A DNA stretch of 19,572 nt from ZC4RG29 sp036381475 (GCA_036381475.1 DASVCT010000064.1:1-19572), one strand, 5' to 3'; counted from the first letter of the stretch, positions 5,472 through 14,151 are shown. Notes: generated by a model not told the origin, from the sequence alone. Made by a program: numbers and translations.

Positions 5472-6929
5472 CTACCTCCCTGCCACCGGCACTCCGTCGA
5501 TATGCGCCGCATACATATCGTACCGATTCAACACTTCGCGAACGTAGGCGACGGTTTCCGTGCACTTGCAGTAGCCCAGCTTGACAACGGGGTTGTTGAA
5601 GTACTCGGGCTGGGACTTTCGCGTGAGCATCTCTTCGACGTTGTAGTCCCACATAAGGGTGTCCTTTCCGAAGCGTTCGGCGAGGTTGCGCGCGTCAAGG
5701 ATATGGCCCAGCCCCGCGTTATAAGAGGCGAGAACGAATTTTTGTTTCTGGGTGGGATCATTAACGCGTTTGGCCCAGTAGTCGTCGAGGTACTTGAGGT
5801 ATCGTACCCCGGCGCGAAGATTCTGTACCGGATCGTTGGGATCGGTCGCGCCGAAGCGTTCGGCCGTAGCTGGCATGAGCTGCATCAGTCCCCGGGCACC
5901 TGCCCACGACTCATCAACTTCGCCAAAGCGCGATTCCTGGTAGATTAGTGCAGCCAACAACCGCCAGTCCCAACCGAGAACTTCCGCTTGTTCGCGGATG
6001 AGATCGTCGTAAGGTGAAAGCTTGTTTCCGCCCAGCGAGGAGTAGGTGCTGTTTCGCCTTATGCGCGATGTATTGGGACTCTTGTAATACCTGTTGTAGA
6101 TGACCATGAAGGTGGGCTCTTTTTTTATCTGATCCATCCAGGCATTGAACGCCTCCAGGAGTTGAGGCGAATTGATACGCATGCCCCACGCTATCTGCTG
6201 GGGGAGACTGAGAATGGTACTCACATCTAAGTTGGGATAGTATGCGGCGTTAACCGCAGCATAGGCATGATTGGCAACCGTAAGATCGATTGTCCCGCGT
6301 GCAACCTGACGTATCAGGTCCTCACTTTCCGCATCGGCTGAATCGACTTTAATGATAATGTCCCCTCCGATTTCTTCGGAAAGATTTTCCAGGCGGTGGA
6401 TGAATGTCGAGTTCCTGGGTACGTGTACCACTTTGCCGATGAGGTCCGTGGCATTTCGGATCACCGCTTCGTCAATCTGGTCTGTCGTGAGGTGTCTCCA
6501 GCCTTCCGGCTTTCGCTGAACCAGTACCTGGTACGAATTGAAATGCGGCCGTGTAAAGGAAACAAATTGTTTGCGCTGTTTGGTGACGGTCATTGGGTAG
6601 GCGAGAATGTCGCCCTCACCTTTGTTTAGCTTGTCGATAGCCGTTCCGATCCCTTTCGTGACATTAATTTTTAGGTCGACGTGGAGGTGATCCGCGAAAA
6701 GTTTGAGCAGCTCATAGTCGTATCCCATAGGTTCTCCCTTGTAGATGAAATAACTTATGGAATTGTTGTCGACAAGTGCACTGATATAGCCGCGTCGGAG
6801 AATGCTATCGAGGTCAACCGATACAGGCGAGGGGGGAAGGAGATTGGTGTCGAAGGCCGCCTTCCGGCAGGCCGAAAAATGCCAAAACACGATCAAAAGA
6901 AGGAAAACCTGACGCACCCGTACCGGCAT
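5472..6929 (-). CDS. mltF: MltF-type membrane-bound lytic murein transglycosylase
   Basis: This 485-residue protein starts at ATG 6929; the frame opens two codons earlier at a TTG. A short hydrophobic segment ends F-S-A-C21, a likely lipobox that would anchor the protein in the outer membrane as a lipoprotein. Residues about 45-280 form a solute-binding-protein fold of the SBP_bac_3 type, with G-Y-D-Y-E-L and a G-x-G-D-I-L-A-Y-P stretch. Residues about 303-470 form the SLT lysozyme-like domain: Y-Q-E332-S-R-F with the catalytic Glu, G-A-R-G-L-M-Q-L-M-P and A-S-Y-N-A-G. The enzyme cleaves the MurNAc-GlcNAc bond of peptidoglycan to 1,6-anhydro products. Its own promoter is expected, because a terminator lies upstream at 6966-6990; a weak TATTTTG is seen at about 6938-6944 on the minus strand. 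Confidence 0.92.
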   Translation of the reverse strand: MPVRVRQVFLLLIVFWHFSACRKAAFDTNLLPPSPVSVDLDSILRRGYISALVDNNSISYFIYKGEPMGYDYELLKLFADHLHVDLKINVTKGIGTAIDKLNKGEGDILAYPMTVTKQRKQFVSFTRPHFNSYQVLVQRKPEGWRHLTTDQIDEAVIRNATDLIGKVVHVPRNSTFIHRLENLSEEIGGDIIIKVDSADAESEDLIRQVARGTIDLTVANHAYAAVNAAYYPNLDVSTILSLPQQIAWGMRINSPQLLEAFNAWMDQIKKEPTFMVIYNRYYKSPNTSRIRRNSTYSSLGGNKLSPYDDLIREQAEVLGWDWRLLAALIYQESRFGEVDESWAGARGLMQLMPATAERFGATDPNDPVQNLRAGVRYLKYLDDYWAKRVNDPTQKQKFVLASYNAGLGHILDARNLAERFGKDTLMWDYNVEEMLTRKSQPEYFNNPVVKLGYCKCTETVAYVREVLNRYDMYAAHIDGVPVAGR

Positions 6930-6960
6930 AGACAATCAAAATAGCGAAAAAACACCGAAA

Positions 6961-6990
6961 GAAAAAAGGGATCGGCCACGCCGATCCCTT
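6961..6990 (-). terminator. Intrinsic terminator of the TonB-dependent receptor gene
   Basis: GGGATCGGC (6968-6976) and GCCGATCCC (6980-6988) form a perfect 9-bp GC-rich stem with a 3-base loop, extended to 11 bp by flanking A-T pairs. On the minus strand the stem is followed by a run of six T. It lies 23 bases past the receptor stop codon. Confidence 0.9.
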
Positions 6991-7013
6991 GCTTCTTCAG
7001 TTCAATTCTTGTA

Positions 7014-9791
7014 TTAGAATCGCACCCTCACACCGGCGTTCCACGTTCGTCCGAAGCCGTAATATACCCGGTTGCGCACGCTGCCATTTTTCGACCCCGG
7101 TATCAGCGCATCTTCACCATCGGACGGATCGAACAGGATGTTGGATTCCGATTCTGCGATATAGGCTTCATCGAAAACGTTGTTGACATTCAGCCGGGCC
7201 GTTACATCCAGGTTTGCCAGTCTGAAGCTGTAAGCCATTCCCAGGTCGACCAGATTGTACGACGGAAGTTGCCACGCCTGATGGCTTTCTTCCAGGTAGG
7301 ATTCGACTTCATCCGCCAGGTCGAAGTTCGCATAGAGCTTGTCTGCAAAATAGTACGTGCCGTACACGCTCAGTCCATCCATGATCTCATAGTCGGCGCC
7401 TAAGCTGAAGACTGTTTGCGCAGCGTCCGGTACTTTCACGTCTTTCATTCTAAGCGTCACCTGTTCGGCGTGCCCGGATAGCGCCAAATCTTCAGGTGTC
7501 CAAACGGCGTTGAAATCTTCCTTGTACCTCCAGTTCGCAAGCGTTATCATTCCGGTAATGCGGAGTTGATTGACGGGGCTGGCAACGAAGTCGATTTCAA
7601 TGCCCTGGTGAAGTTGTGAAATGTCTGTAAAGTTTACATTGCCGTCGGTTTGTGTTGGTACTCCATTGATATCGATTTCCCGGCGCAGACTTTGCGAAAT
7701 CTGCCGGTTGCCCCACTGCGTGTTGTACAGGTTGACGTTTGCGCTGAAGTATTGGCTGCGGTAGCCGTATCCCACTTCGATGGCTGTCACGCGTTGGTTG
7801 CTGGCGTCCGGGTTGACGTCATTCCTGAAGTTGATGAATACGTTGTCGAAGATCGGCTGCCGGGAAAAGATCCCACCGTTAACAAAGACGTTATGGTTAC
7901 CATCGATGTTGTAATTGAGGCCAGCTTTGACCGTGCCACCGAGGAAGTTCTCCCAGTCGGATTCCTGTTCGGGGTCCTCATCTTCATAGATAAAGTAGTC
8001 GACGCGTTTGAATCCCTGGTTGGATCCTGAGAAGGAAGCAAAGACAGAAAGCGGACCTTTCGAATACTCTACCTGTCCGAAGAGGCCGATCCAGTTGACC
8101 AGGCCGTCGTTGTAGTAGTCGATTTCGTTGCCGGAGGCTCTTCCTTCTTCGGAGACGTATTTTTCCGGCTCGTTAATATCGTTGTCTTCGAAATACGCAT
8201 CCAACCCGAGCAAATCTTCCACCCTCCGATAATGCAGGCCCTTGTAGTATCGGGCGTCAATCCCGCCGGTGAGGGTAATGCGGTCGCTGGCACGGTACGT
8301 AAGGTTCGAAAGGATTCCATACCAGTTGTGCTCGTTCATGGACGACCTGAGGATCATACCGTTGCGTGATGATTCGGCGACGTTTCCGCCGGCAAATGGA
8401 CCGGCGTAGGAAGGATCCTCTGTTGTGACGCCTGGCCCCGACCATCGCACGCGGTCCGCACCGAAGTCAGGGACGGTGTTGCCCTGGTTCCAGGCGGCGA
8501 TGTCATTCCACCGTACGCCATCCGGACCGCCGAATTTCGGGTCGGTTCGGAAAGCCCCGTTGATTCGTCCCAGGTCACCGGTGCCTCCACCCCGTCCGAT
8601 AGACGCATAGAGAGACGTGGACAACTCGAGTTTATCGGAAATGGTCCAGTAGTGGTTCAGAAAGGCTTTGGGCTTGTGATAAAAGTTCTTCCGCCATGAG
8701 AACAAGTTGTCCTTGTAATCGCTGCCGTCGTAGTAGCCCCATTGCGGGTTGTAGCGGACGCCGGTCTGCCGTAGGGTTGCGTAAGTTACACCGTCGAAGG
8801 CGCCGAATTCCCGCTGGAAGTGCCACTGCGGAGCGCCCACTATCGTGAAGTGCAGGGAGTGACGGCTATTGAATTCGCGTGCCAGGGAAGCAAAGTACGA
8901 GTAAGCCCGGAACAAAGTGCCGTCTACATAGCCGTCGCCGCGGGTGTGTGAAAACATAGCCGAAAACGCCCACCCTTTTTCAGATAGACCGGTGGAATAC
9001 GACAGGCTGTACTTCTGGTAGCCGTCGTTTCCGAATGTCAGCGACGCGACGCCTCCCCGTTTCATTTGTGCCGCGTTGGTTACGATGTTGATGGAACCGC
9101 CAACTGAAGCGACTGCGAGCTTGGACGCCCCCAACCCGCGCTGGACCTGGATGGAACTCGACACGTCGGTTAGTCCCGCCCAGTTGGACCAGTATACCCA
9201 CCCGTTCTCCATGTCGTTGACGGGAATACCGTTGATCATCACGGCGGTGTTGCGCTGGTCGAATCCCCTGACGTTGATCCGTGAGTCGCCAAAGCCGCCA
9301 CCCTCCTTCGTGACATATACGGAAGGCGTGGTCTTTAGTATTTCGGGGAATTCCTGATTGCCGACTTTCGCTTCGATTTCTGATCCTTTGATGGTTGAAA
9401 CAGCAACAGGTGTCTTTCGGTCGATCGCAACGGAAGCAATGACGCTGATTTCCTGCAGCCCCATGGCCTGCGTTTCCAGGAGAATCCTGCCGAGATCCTG
9501 CGTCGTTCCCGCTTGTACACGAACGGGAATTTCCCGGGATGCATACCCAATGAATGAGATTGCAATTATCTGATTGCCGGCTGGTAATCCTCCCAGTTCA
9601 AACGTACCATCTGCTGCAGAGATAGTGCCTGTAGCTGTCCCTTTAAGAAGGATGTTTGCTCCTGCAACTCCTTCATTCGTCTCCTGTTCCCAGATGACGC
9701 CCTTTACCGCACCTGTCTGCGCGCGGGCAAGTTCGTCGGCAGACAACATGACTGCGAACAGAAGGAACTTTTGCAGTAGATTATTTCGCAT
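7014..9791 (-). CDS. TonB-dependent outer-membrane receptor with carboxypeptidase-like N-domain
   Basis: This 925-residue protein starts at ATG 9791. A signal peptide with likely cleavage after A-R-A24 is followed by a CarboxypepD_reg-like domain (about 27-107, with GTATGTISAADGTFEL-type sequence). A TonB plug domain follows (about 125-240), with R-I-N-V-R-G-F and M-I-N-G-I-P-V-N-D. The rest is a beta-barrel ending in an aromatic Phe, the usual insertion signal. It imports a ligand across the outer membrane using TonB energy. No SusD-like partner is adjacent, so a polysaccharide role is less likely than a siderophore, vitamin or other small ligand, but the ligand is unknown. PnuC is on the same strand further down, yet a terminator and two genes lie between them. 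A TACCTTTG box at 9837-9844 gives it its own promoter. Confidence 0.93.
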   Translation of the reverse strand: MRNNLLQKFLLFAVMLSADELARAQTGAVKGVIWEQETNEGVAGANILLKGTATGTISAADGTFELGGLPAGNQIIAISFIGYASREIPVRVQAGTTQDLGRILLETQAMGLQEISVIASVAIDRKTPVAVSTIKGSEIEAKVGNQEFPEILKTTPSVYVTKEGGGFGDSRINVRGFDQRNTAVMINGIPVNDMENGWVYWSNWAGLTDVSSSIQVQRGLGASKLAVASVGGSINIVTNAAQMKRGGVASLTFGNDGYQKYSLSYSTGLSEKGWAFSAMFSHTRGDGYVDGTLFRAYSYFASLAREFNSRHSLHFTIVGAPQWHFQREFGAFDGVTYATLRQTGVRYNPQWGYYDGSDYKDNLFSWRKNFYHKPKAFLNHYWTISDKLELSTSLYASIGRGGGTGDLGRINGAFRTDPKFGGPDGVRWNDIAAWNQGNTVPDFGADRVRWSGPGVTTEDPSYAGPFAGGNVAESSRNGMILRSSMNEHNWYGILSNLTYRASDRITLTGGIDARYYKGLHYRRVEDLLGLDAYFEDNDINEPEKYVSEEGRASGNEIDYYNDGLVNWIGLFGQVEYSKGPLSVFASFSGSNQGFKRVDYFIYEDEDPEQESDWENFLGGTVKAGLNYNIDGNHNVFVNGGIFSRQPIFDNVFINFRNDVNPDASNQRVTAIEVGYGYRSQYFSANVNLYNTQWGNRQISQSLRREIDINGVPTQTDGNVNFTDISQLHQGIEIDFVASPVNQLRITGMITLANWRYKEDFNAVWTPEDLALSGHAEQVTLRMKDVKVPDAAQTVFSLGADYEIMDGLSVYGTYYFADKLYANFDLADEVESYLEESHQAWQLPSYNLVDLGMAYSFRLANLDVTARLNVNNVFDEAYIAESESNILFDPSDGEDALIPGSKNGSVRNRVYYGFGRTWNAGVRVRF

Positions 9792-9836
9792 ATGAGTGTA
9801 TTTAGGTTAATGCATTAATGATAGGCGGCTTCCTTC

Positions 9837-9863
9837 CAAAGGTAGCAGCATTTCGCGGCACAA
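9837..9863 (-). promoter_or_regulatory. Promoter of the TonB-dependent receptor gene
   Basis: The minus strand has TACCTTTG at 9844-9837, a full match to the TAnnTTTG -7 consensus, with GTTG ending 16 bases upstream as a partial -33 element. Transcription would start near 9830, leaving a leader of about 40 bases. No riboswitch or iron-box motif is apparent in this leader. Confidence 0.5.
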
Positions 9864-9900
9864 CCAGCGGCGTTGAACGAGTTTACAATAAGTTAACGGG

Positions 9901-9921
9901 CGGTATTGTCACATGATACCG
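9901..9921. repeat. Inverted repeat between the receptor and haem-binding genes
   Basis: CGGTAT (9901-9906) and ATACCG (9916-9921) are perfect arms, and the stem can extend inward with wobble pairs to a 3-base loop. It lies just downstream of the haem-binding gene and upstream of the receptor promoter. There is no T-run. It could be an operator or an RNA hairpin at the transcript end. Confidence 0.35.
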
Positions 9922-9954
9922 GCCGAGGGGATTGCAAACGAATGCATCAAAACA

Positions 9955-10404
9955 TCAGGGATGGACAACACCCAAGGACTTGATCCAGGCCGCGATGACC
10001 TCCGACTCTTCCCGGGTAATTGCGGCATCCGAATGCATCCAGAGGTAGGACTTCAGAGGCATTGCACCTTCTTCCAGGACTTCGATGATTTCCTCCAACT
10101 TGTGGTCGGCCCGATCCTTGGCATATTCGCCAAAGGTAGAGAAATTCAGTTCGCTTTTTCCTTCACTGACGTGCCATGACATCCACCATCCCACCGGTTG
10201 AATGTTGACATACCACGGATACGTGGTGTTGTTGCTGTGGCAGTCGTAGCACTTCCTCCTGAGTACGTCATGGACACCGTCAGGCAGCGCATAGACGTTG
10301 CTGATGTCTGCGGGATGCGGCCCGTCATCCGTGTTCCTGTCCGGCCGAATAAATTGAATAATTATGAGTACGGCGATTAAGGTGAGTCCGATTTTTTTCA
10401 GCAT
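9955..10404 (-). CDS. Haem-binding domain protein (Haem_bd type), periplasmic
   Basis: This 149-residue protein starts at ATG 10404. A short N-terminal hydrophobic helix (about 5-19) anchors or exports it. The single cytochrome-c-like motif C52-x-x-C55-H56, followed by S-N-N-T-x-Y-P-W-Y, is typical of the Haem_bd family (PF14376, from memory), in which the motif is thought to bind haem covalently. The remaining part, W-W-x-x-W-H and a later helix-rich segment, fits the same family. A redox or haem-related periplasmic role is inferred; no partner is visible. It lies 54 bases after the glycosyltransferase gene on the same strand and has no strong promoter of its own, so it may be the last gene of that transcript. 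Confidence 0.85.
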   Translation of the reverse strand: MLKKIGLTLIAVLIIIQFIRPDRNTDDGPHPADISNVYALPDGVHDVLRRKCYDCHSNNTTYPWYVNIQPVGWWMSWHVSEGKSELNFSTFGEYAKDRADHKLEEIIEVLEEGAMPLKSYLWMHSDAAITREESEVIAAWIKSLGVVHP

Positions 10405-10458
10405 GAAGGAAAGGTCTGTTCAAAAAAGGTTTTTTCAATAATAGGAATTAGGCAGTTA

Positions 10459-11523
10459 CTAAAGTCCAAGTTTTCTAAAAATTTGTTGCGCGACGAGTTC
10501 CGGTGTAAGACGATAAAGGCAGGCGAAGTCACCACGCAGGCACGTTTCTTTTCCATACACCGAACATGGCCGGCATGGTAACTCTTCACGATCCACCTGC
10601 AGGATAGCAGAGGAGTCGTAGAGATAAGGTCCAAAACCTGTGTACGGATGAGTGCCGCCCCACAGTGAAAGCAAGGGTGTGCCGGCCAGCGCAGCAAGGT
10701 GCATGTTCGAGGAATCCACACACACCATCAGGTCGAGTAATGTCATGAGTGCGATTTCCTGGCGCAGATCAAGCGTCCCTGCAACAATTGTGCACTGCGT
10801 AGGAAATGCATCCCTGATCTCTTCGAAGAATTGGATTTCATCCCGGCCGCCGCCGAAGAGAAAAAAATGGCACGCTGTTCTTTTTTGCAGAATGTCTATC
10901 AGGCGGCTTGAGTAATCTCCCGGCCAGATTTTTGTGCGGTGATTGGCGAACGGTGCGATTCCAATCCATTTCTGCAAGCCGGGTGTCAGTCCCCTACCAA
11001 TAACCCATTGCCGCATGTCAGCGACATCATGTTCGTCGGGCACGAGAAACGGTCCCGGCAGCATTTCAAAGTGAAATCCGGAACGGGTGAAGGCTTCGCG
11101 GTATCGATCCACGGTGTGGCGCAACGGACGAACTATTTTCCGATGTGGCCGCACGAGTTCCTTTTTTTCACGCCGGCCCTTTTTGAACACCACAACGCGC
11201 AATCCCGAAAGCCGCAGGATAGTCCTCAGGATCATCGTCCGAAGGTGATCGTGCAGGTCGAAGGCGACCTCATACGGACCGAGCGCGGTGAGTTTTCGAG
11301 CGAGTGCACGCAGACCGCGCAGGCCCCGGTACACGACGTCAACGTCGGCACCAACGACGTCCAGCCGTGGTATGCCCGCAAAGAAAGGCGCAAATCGCGG
11401 TCGCGTAACAACAGTGATCGTGACATCGGAATGGGCCTCAAGCAGAGATTTCAACACCGGCACGAGGAGGACCACATCGCCCATGGCTGAAAAGCGAATG
11501 ACCAGCAGCTTTCGCGGAGTCAT
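10459..11523 (-). CDS. Glycosyltransferase family 9 (heptosyltransferase-like)
   Basis: From ATG 11523 the protein has 354 residues; the codon before it is GTG, but the ATG overlaps the stop of the previous gene as TGATG and is preferred. The N-terminal R-F-S-A-M-G-D-V-V-L motif, the I-A-P-F-A-N region with K-x-W-P, and the V-D-S-S-N-M-H-L-A-A-L-A-G-T-P motif with W-G-G-T-H-P are classic for GT9, the ADP-heptose:LPS heptosyltransferase family. The Cys pattern C-R-P-C...C...C near the end is also seen in many members. The enzyme probably adds a sugar to lipopolysaccharide or another surface glycan on the cytoplasmic face of the inner membrane; the exact donor is not known. Its tight coupling with DUF4254 suggests the two act together. 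Confidence 0.92.
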   Translation of the reverse strand: MTPRKLLVIRFSAMGDVVLLVPVLKSLLEAHSDVTITVVTRPRFAPFFAGIPRLDVVGADVDVVYRGLRGLRALARKLTALGPYEVAFDLHDHLRTMILRTILRLSGLRVVVFKKGRREKKELVRPHRKIVRPLRHTVDRYREAFTRSGFHFEMLPGPFLVPDEHDVADMRQWVIGRGLTPGLQKWIGIAPFANHRTKIWPGDYSSRLIDILQKRTACHFFLFGGGRDEIQFFEEIRDAFPTQCTIVAGTLDLRQEIALMTLLDLMVCVDSSNMHLAALAGTPLLSLWGGTHPYTGFGPYLYDSSAILQVDREELPCRPCSVYGKETCLRGDFACLYRLTPELVAQQIFRKLGL

Positions 11524-12137
11524 CACCGTGGGGTGCCCTTCCCGTAAAGGACCGGATTCAACGAGGCGTCGTTGTACATTTTCATCTGCCGGTAAACCTT
11601 GAAGCGCCGGACGCCTTTCGCAATGTCGTCGACGAGCTCATCAAATGCCTGCCGCATGTCTTCCCTTTGTTCCATGAGTATGTTGAGTTTCGCTGCGCAC
11701 TGCTGGCGGTGTTGCTCGTCGACGTCCGTTCTGTGTACCTGTTCATCCATGTGATAAATCTTGAGAACCAGGATGCTCATCCGGTCCAGCAGCCAGGCGG
11801 GTGTTTCGGAGTTGATACGTGCACCCGGGACGGGCGTCACATGGGCGAATTCCCGAACGAAGTAATCGTCGATGCGTTCCACCATGTCTGTGCGCTTTTG
11901 ATTGGACGAATCGATGCGGCGCTTTAATTCCATGCCGGCCGCGGGGTCAATGTCCGGATTGCGAATGAGGTCTTCGAGGTGCCATTGAACGGTGTCAATC
12001 CAGTTCTTGGCATACAGCATATGCTCTATACTCTCGGGAGGAAAAGGATTCCGAATTGCCGTGTCAACATTGTCGGTGCGATGATAATCGTCTACCGACC
12101 TCTGAAACACGGCATAGCACGCGTCGGCTTGTACCAT
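11523..12137 (-). CDS. DUF4254 family protein
   Basis: From ATG 12137 the protein has 204 residues; the frame is open further, to 12248, but that stretch overlaps the upstream psd gene and is rejected. The sequence is mostly charged and helical, with W-H-L-E-D-L-I-R, K-R-R-I-D-x-x-N-Q-x-R-T-D-M-V-E-x-I-D and T-P-A-W-L-L-D-R-M-S-I-L stretches that I recognise as DUF4254. The function is unknown. It has no signal peptide or membrane segment, so it should be cytoplasmic. In Bacteroidota DUF4254 is commonly next to a GT9 glycosyltransferase, as here, where the stop and start overlap (TGATG). A role in the same glycan pathway is inferred from this linkage. Confidence 0.85.
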   Translation of the reverse strand: MVQADACYAVFQRSVDDYHRTDNVDTAIRNPFPPESIEHMLYAKNWIDTVQWHLEDLIRNPDIDPAAGMELKRRIDSSNQKRTDMVERIDDYFVREFAHVTPVPGARINSETPAWLLDRMSILVLKIYHMDEQVHRTDVDEQHRQQCAAKLNILMEQREDMRQAFDELVDDIAKGVRRFKVYRQMKMYNDASLNPVLYGKGTPR

Positions 12138-12156
12138 GGCGGGCAATTTACTGAAA

Positions 12157-12813
12157 TTACAATTCGGCCAGAATGGTTTTACCCGCAACGGTCTTGTCAC
12201 CAACAGCGACGCGGATGTGAGCACCTGTGGGCACGAAAACATCCACACGTGATCCGAACTTGATAAAACCGAATTCCTGACCCTGGTTCACCGGTTGGCC
12301 TTCTTTCACGTAGCACCGGATTCTTCGTGCAACGGCCCCGGCGATTTGACGTACCAGGATCTCAATGCCGTTGGTCATTCGCACTGCCAGGGTAGTGCGC
12401 TCGTTTTCCGTGCTGGATTTGGGATGCCACGCTACAAGGTAACGGCCCGGATGGTATCGATAAAAACTTACCACGCCCCCGACCGGCAGGCGGTTGACGT
12501 GCACATTTATGGGTGACATGAATATTGAGATCAGCATTCGCCGTTCGTTCAGATACTCCCGCTCTTCCGTTTCCTCGATGGCGACAACCCGGCCATCGGC
12601 TGGTGCCAGGATTCGCTTTTCGTCCGTCTCAACGATTACTGTCGGATTCCGAAAGAACTGCAAAACGGCAATGTATAGCACGATACTAGCGCCGATGGCT
12701 ACCTGCTGGAGCAGGGTGTTCTCCGGAAAAAAATAGGCCAGCAGTGCGTTGATGGCGAACAACGCCAACAGCAAGCCAAACAATAGCGCCCGCCCTTCCT
12801 TGTGAATGGTCAT
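12157..12813 (-). CDS. psd: Phosphatidylserine decarboxylase, short form
   Basis: From ATG 12813 the protein has 218 residues, matching the short membrane-linked type; a longer open frame to 12942 runs antisense-free into the dehydrogenase gene and is rejected. Two hydrophobic segments occupy about residues 9-28 and 35-54. Later motifs are A-P-A-D-G (70-74), F-M-S-P-I-N-V-H-V-N-R (98-108), Y-H-P-G (120-123) and F-G187-S188-R-V-D. Self-cleavage between Gly187 and Ser188 would make a large beta chain and a 31-residue alpha chain with an N-terminal pyruvoyl group. It converts phosphatidylserine to phosphatidylethanolamine at the inner membrane. It lies 10 bases after the dehydrogenase stop and 19 bases before DUF4254, so it is in the same operon. 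Confidence 0.93.
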   Translation of the reverse strand: MTIHKEGRALLFGLLLALFAINALLAYFFPENTLLQQVAIGASIVLYIAVLQFFRNPTVIVETDEKRILAPADGRVVAIEETEEREYLNERRMLISIFMSPINVHVNRLPVGGVVSFYRYHPGRYLVAWHPKSSTENERTTLAVRMTNGIEILVRQIAGAVARRIRCYVKEGQPVNQGQEFGFIKFGSRVDVFVPTGAHIRVAVGDKTVAGKTILAEL

Positions 12814-12823
12814 GAATCTCCCT

Positions 12824-14098
12824 TTAGAATCCGCCCCGATACTTGTAGGTCTTCGCCACTTTGTCGATCGCGACCATGTAGGCTGCGATGCGCATGGGTA
12901 CTTTGTACTCGTTCGCGATTTTGAAAACGTTGTTGAAGGCATCCTTCATGATGCGATCGGACCTCCGGTTGACACGGTCGGCTGTCCACTTATATCCCAG
13001 GCGATTTTGTATCCATTCGAAATACGATACAGTAACGCCGCCGGCGTTTGCCAGGATGTCGGGTACTACCATGATGCCCTTTGCACTGATAATGCTGTCT
13101 GCCTTGGACGACGTCGGTCCGTTAGCTCCTTCAACAATAAGCTTTGCCCGAATGTTCGGCGCATTGGAGCCGTGAATCACATCCTCCGTTGCGGCGGGTA
13201 CCAGCACATCCACGGGCAACTCAAGGAGTTCCTCATTGGTAATCCGCTCGGCTTCCGGAAATCCTTCGAGAGAACCTTTGTTGGTGTCGCGGTATTTCAC
13301 AGCCTTCTCAGGATCGATACCTTTTTCAGAAAAGTATCCTCCCGAAAGGTCACTGATGGCCTGCACCGTGAGGCCACGTTCGTGAAGGAGCCGCGCTGCC
13401 CAGCTGCCGACATTGCCGAATCCTTGTACGGCGCACGTCGCCTTGTACGGATTGATCTTCAGCTTTTCCATGGCAGCCATGGCGGACACCATAACGCCGC
13501 GGCCCGTCGCTTCGGTTCTTCCCAGCGATCCGCCAAGAACGATGGGTTTACCGGTGACCACGGCATTTACGGTCATGCCACGCATTTTCGAGTATTCGTC
13601 CATCAGCCAGGCCATTTCGCGTGGTCCGGTGCCCATGTCGGGTGCCGGAATGTCCTGATCCGGTCCGAAAACGTGAAACATTGCGGTTGTGTAAGCGCGG
13701 GTAAGCCGTTCAATCTCTCCGGACGACATCTCCCGGGGGTTGCACGTAATCCCACCCTTTGCGCCGCCGTAGGGAATATCCACTACCGCACATTTCCACG
13801 TCATCCAGGCCGCCAGTGCCTTGACTTCATCCAGGTTTACCATGGGGTCATAACGCACACCACCTTTGGATGGACCCAGGATATTGGAATGTATTACCCG
13901 GTATCCTTCAAAGACCCGGATGCTTCCGTCATCCATAGTTACTGGCAGGGAAACGATTACTTGCCGGGAAGGGGATTTGAGCACGTTGTAAATCTCATCC
14001 TCGAGTCCCAGGATCTGAGAGGCGACATGAAACCGGGACATCATTGCCTCAAACGGGTTTTCCCGGTCCTTCAGGGGCGCGGGTTCGATATAGGCCAT
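12824..14098 (-). CDS. gdhA: Glu/Leu/Phe/Val dehydrogenase (glutamate dehydrogenase type)
   Basis: From ATG 14098 the protein has 424 residues, typical of hexameric glutamate dehydrogenases. The frame has an earlier ATG at 14140, but that one lies in a hairpin a few bases past the predicted transcription start, and the family usually begins near M-A-Y-I-E-P-A-P, so 14098 is chosen. The signature I-P-Y-G-G-A-K114-G-G gives the catalytic Lys, P-A-P-D154-M-G-T the catalytic Asp, and G226-F-G-N-V-G231 the dinucleotide-binding Rossmann loop. The enzyme links glutamate and 2-oxoglutarate plus ammonia, in the cytoplasm; NAD or NADP preference is not decided. It opens the run that continues with psd, though it has no obvious functional link to lipids. 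Confidence 0.93.
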   Translation of the reverse strand: MAYIEPAPLKDRENPFEAMMSRFHVASQILGLEDEIYNVLKSPSRQVIVSLPVTMDDGSIRVFEGYRVIHSNILGPSKGGVRYDPMVNLDEVKALAAWMTWKCAVVDIPYGGAKGGITCNPREMSSGEIERLTRAYTTAMFHVFGPDQDIPAPDMGTGPREMAWLMDEYSKMRGMTVNAVVTGKPIVLGGSLGRTEATGRGVMVSAMAAMEKLKINPYKATCAVQGFGNVGSWAARLLHERGLTVQAISDLSGGYFSEKGIDPEKAVKYRDTNKGSLEGFPEAERITNEELLELPVDVLVPAATEDVIHGSNAPNIRAKLIVEGANGPTSSKADSIISAKGIMVVPDILANAGGVTVSYFEWIQNRLGYKWTADRVNRRSDRIMKDAFNNVFKIANEYKVPMRIAAYMVAIDKVAKTYKYRGGF

Positions 14099-14122
14099 AT
14101 GTAAAGATTGACTGTCATGAAT

Positions 14123-14139
14123 TGCCACTTTTTGTGGCA
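14123..14139. promoter_or_regulatory. Hairpin in the glutamate dehydrogenase mRNA leader
   Basis: TGCCAC (14123-14128) and GTGGCA (14134-14139) form a perfect 6-bp stem with a 5-base loop (all T on the + strand, all A in the mRNA). With the predicted promoter at 14152-14159 the hairpin would be at the extreme 5' end of the transcript, where it could stabilise the mRNA. It includes the rejected upstream ATG. Confidence 0.4.
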
Positions 14140-14151
14140 TTAAAACGGTTG

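Noticed and set aside
9792..9954. Thiamine-pyrophosphate riboswitch upstream of the TonB-dependent receptor
   Set aside because: Looked for because PnuC-like thiamine carriers are often paired with such receptors. The conserved CTGAGA and ACCTGATCTGGATAATGCCAG-type segments are absent on both strands.
10419..10438. Terminator between the GT9 and haem-binding genes
   Set aside because: The A6 and T6 runs are separated by only two bases and the flanks do not pair, so no stable stem forms.
12138..12248. N-terminal extension of the DUF4254 gene
   Set aside because: It overlaps the end of psd in another frame and adds sequence unlike the family; ATG 12137 lies 19 bases after the psd stop and fits better.
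12806..14104. Long plus-strand open frame of 432 codons opposite the glutamate dehydrogenase gene
   Set aside because: It mirrors a well-conserved dehydrogenase on the other strand, its translation has no domain signature, and it is rich in His, Arg and Gly as shadow frames often are.
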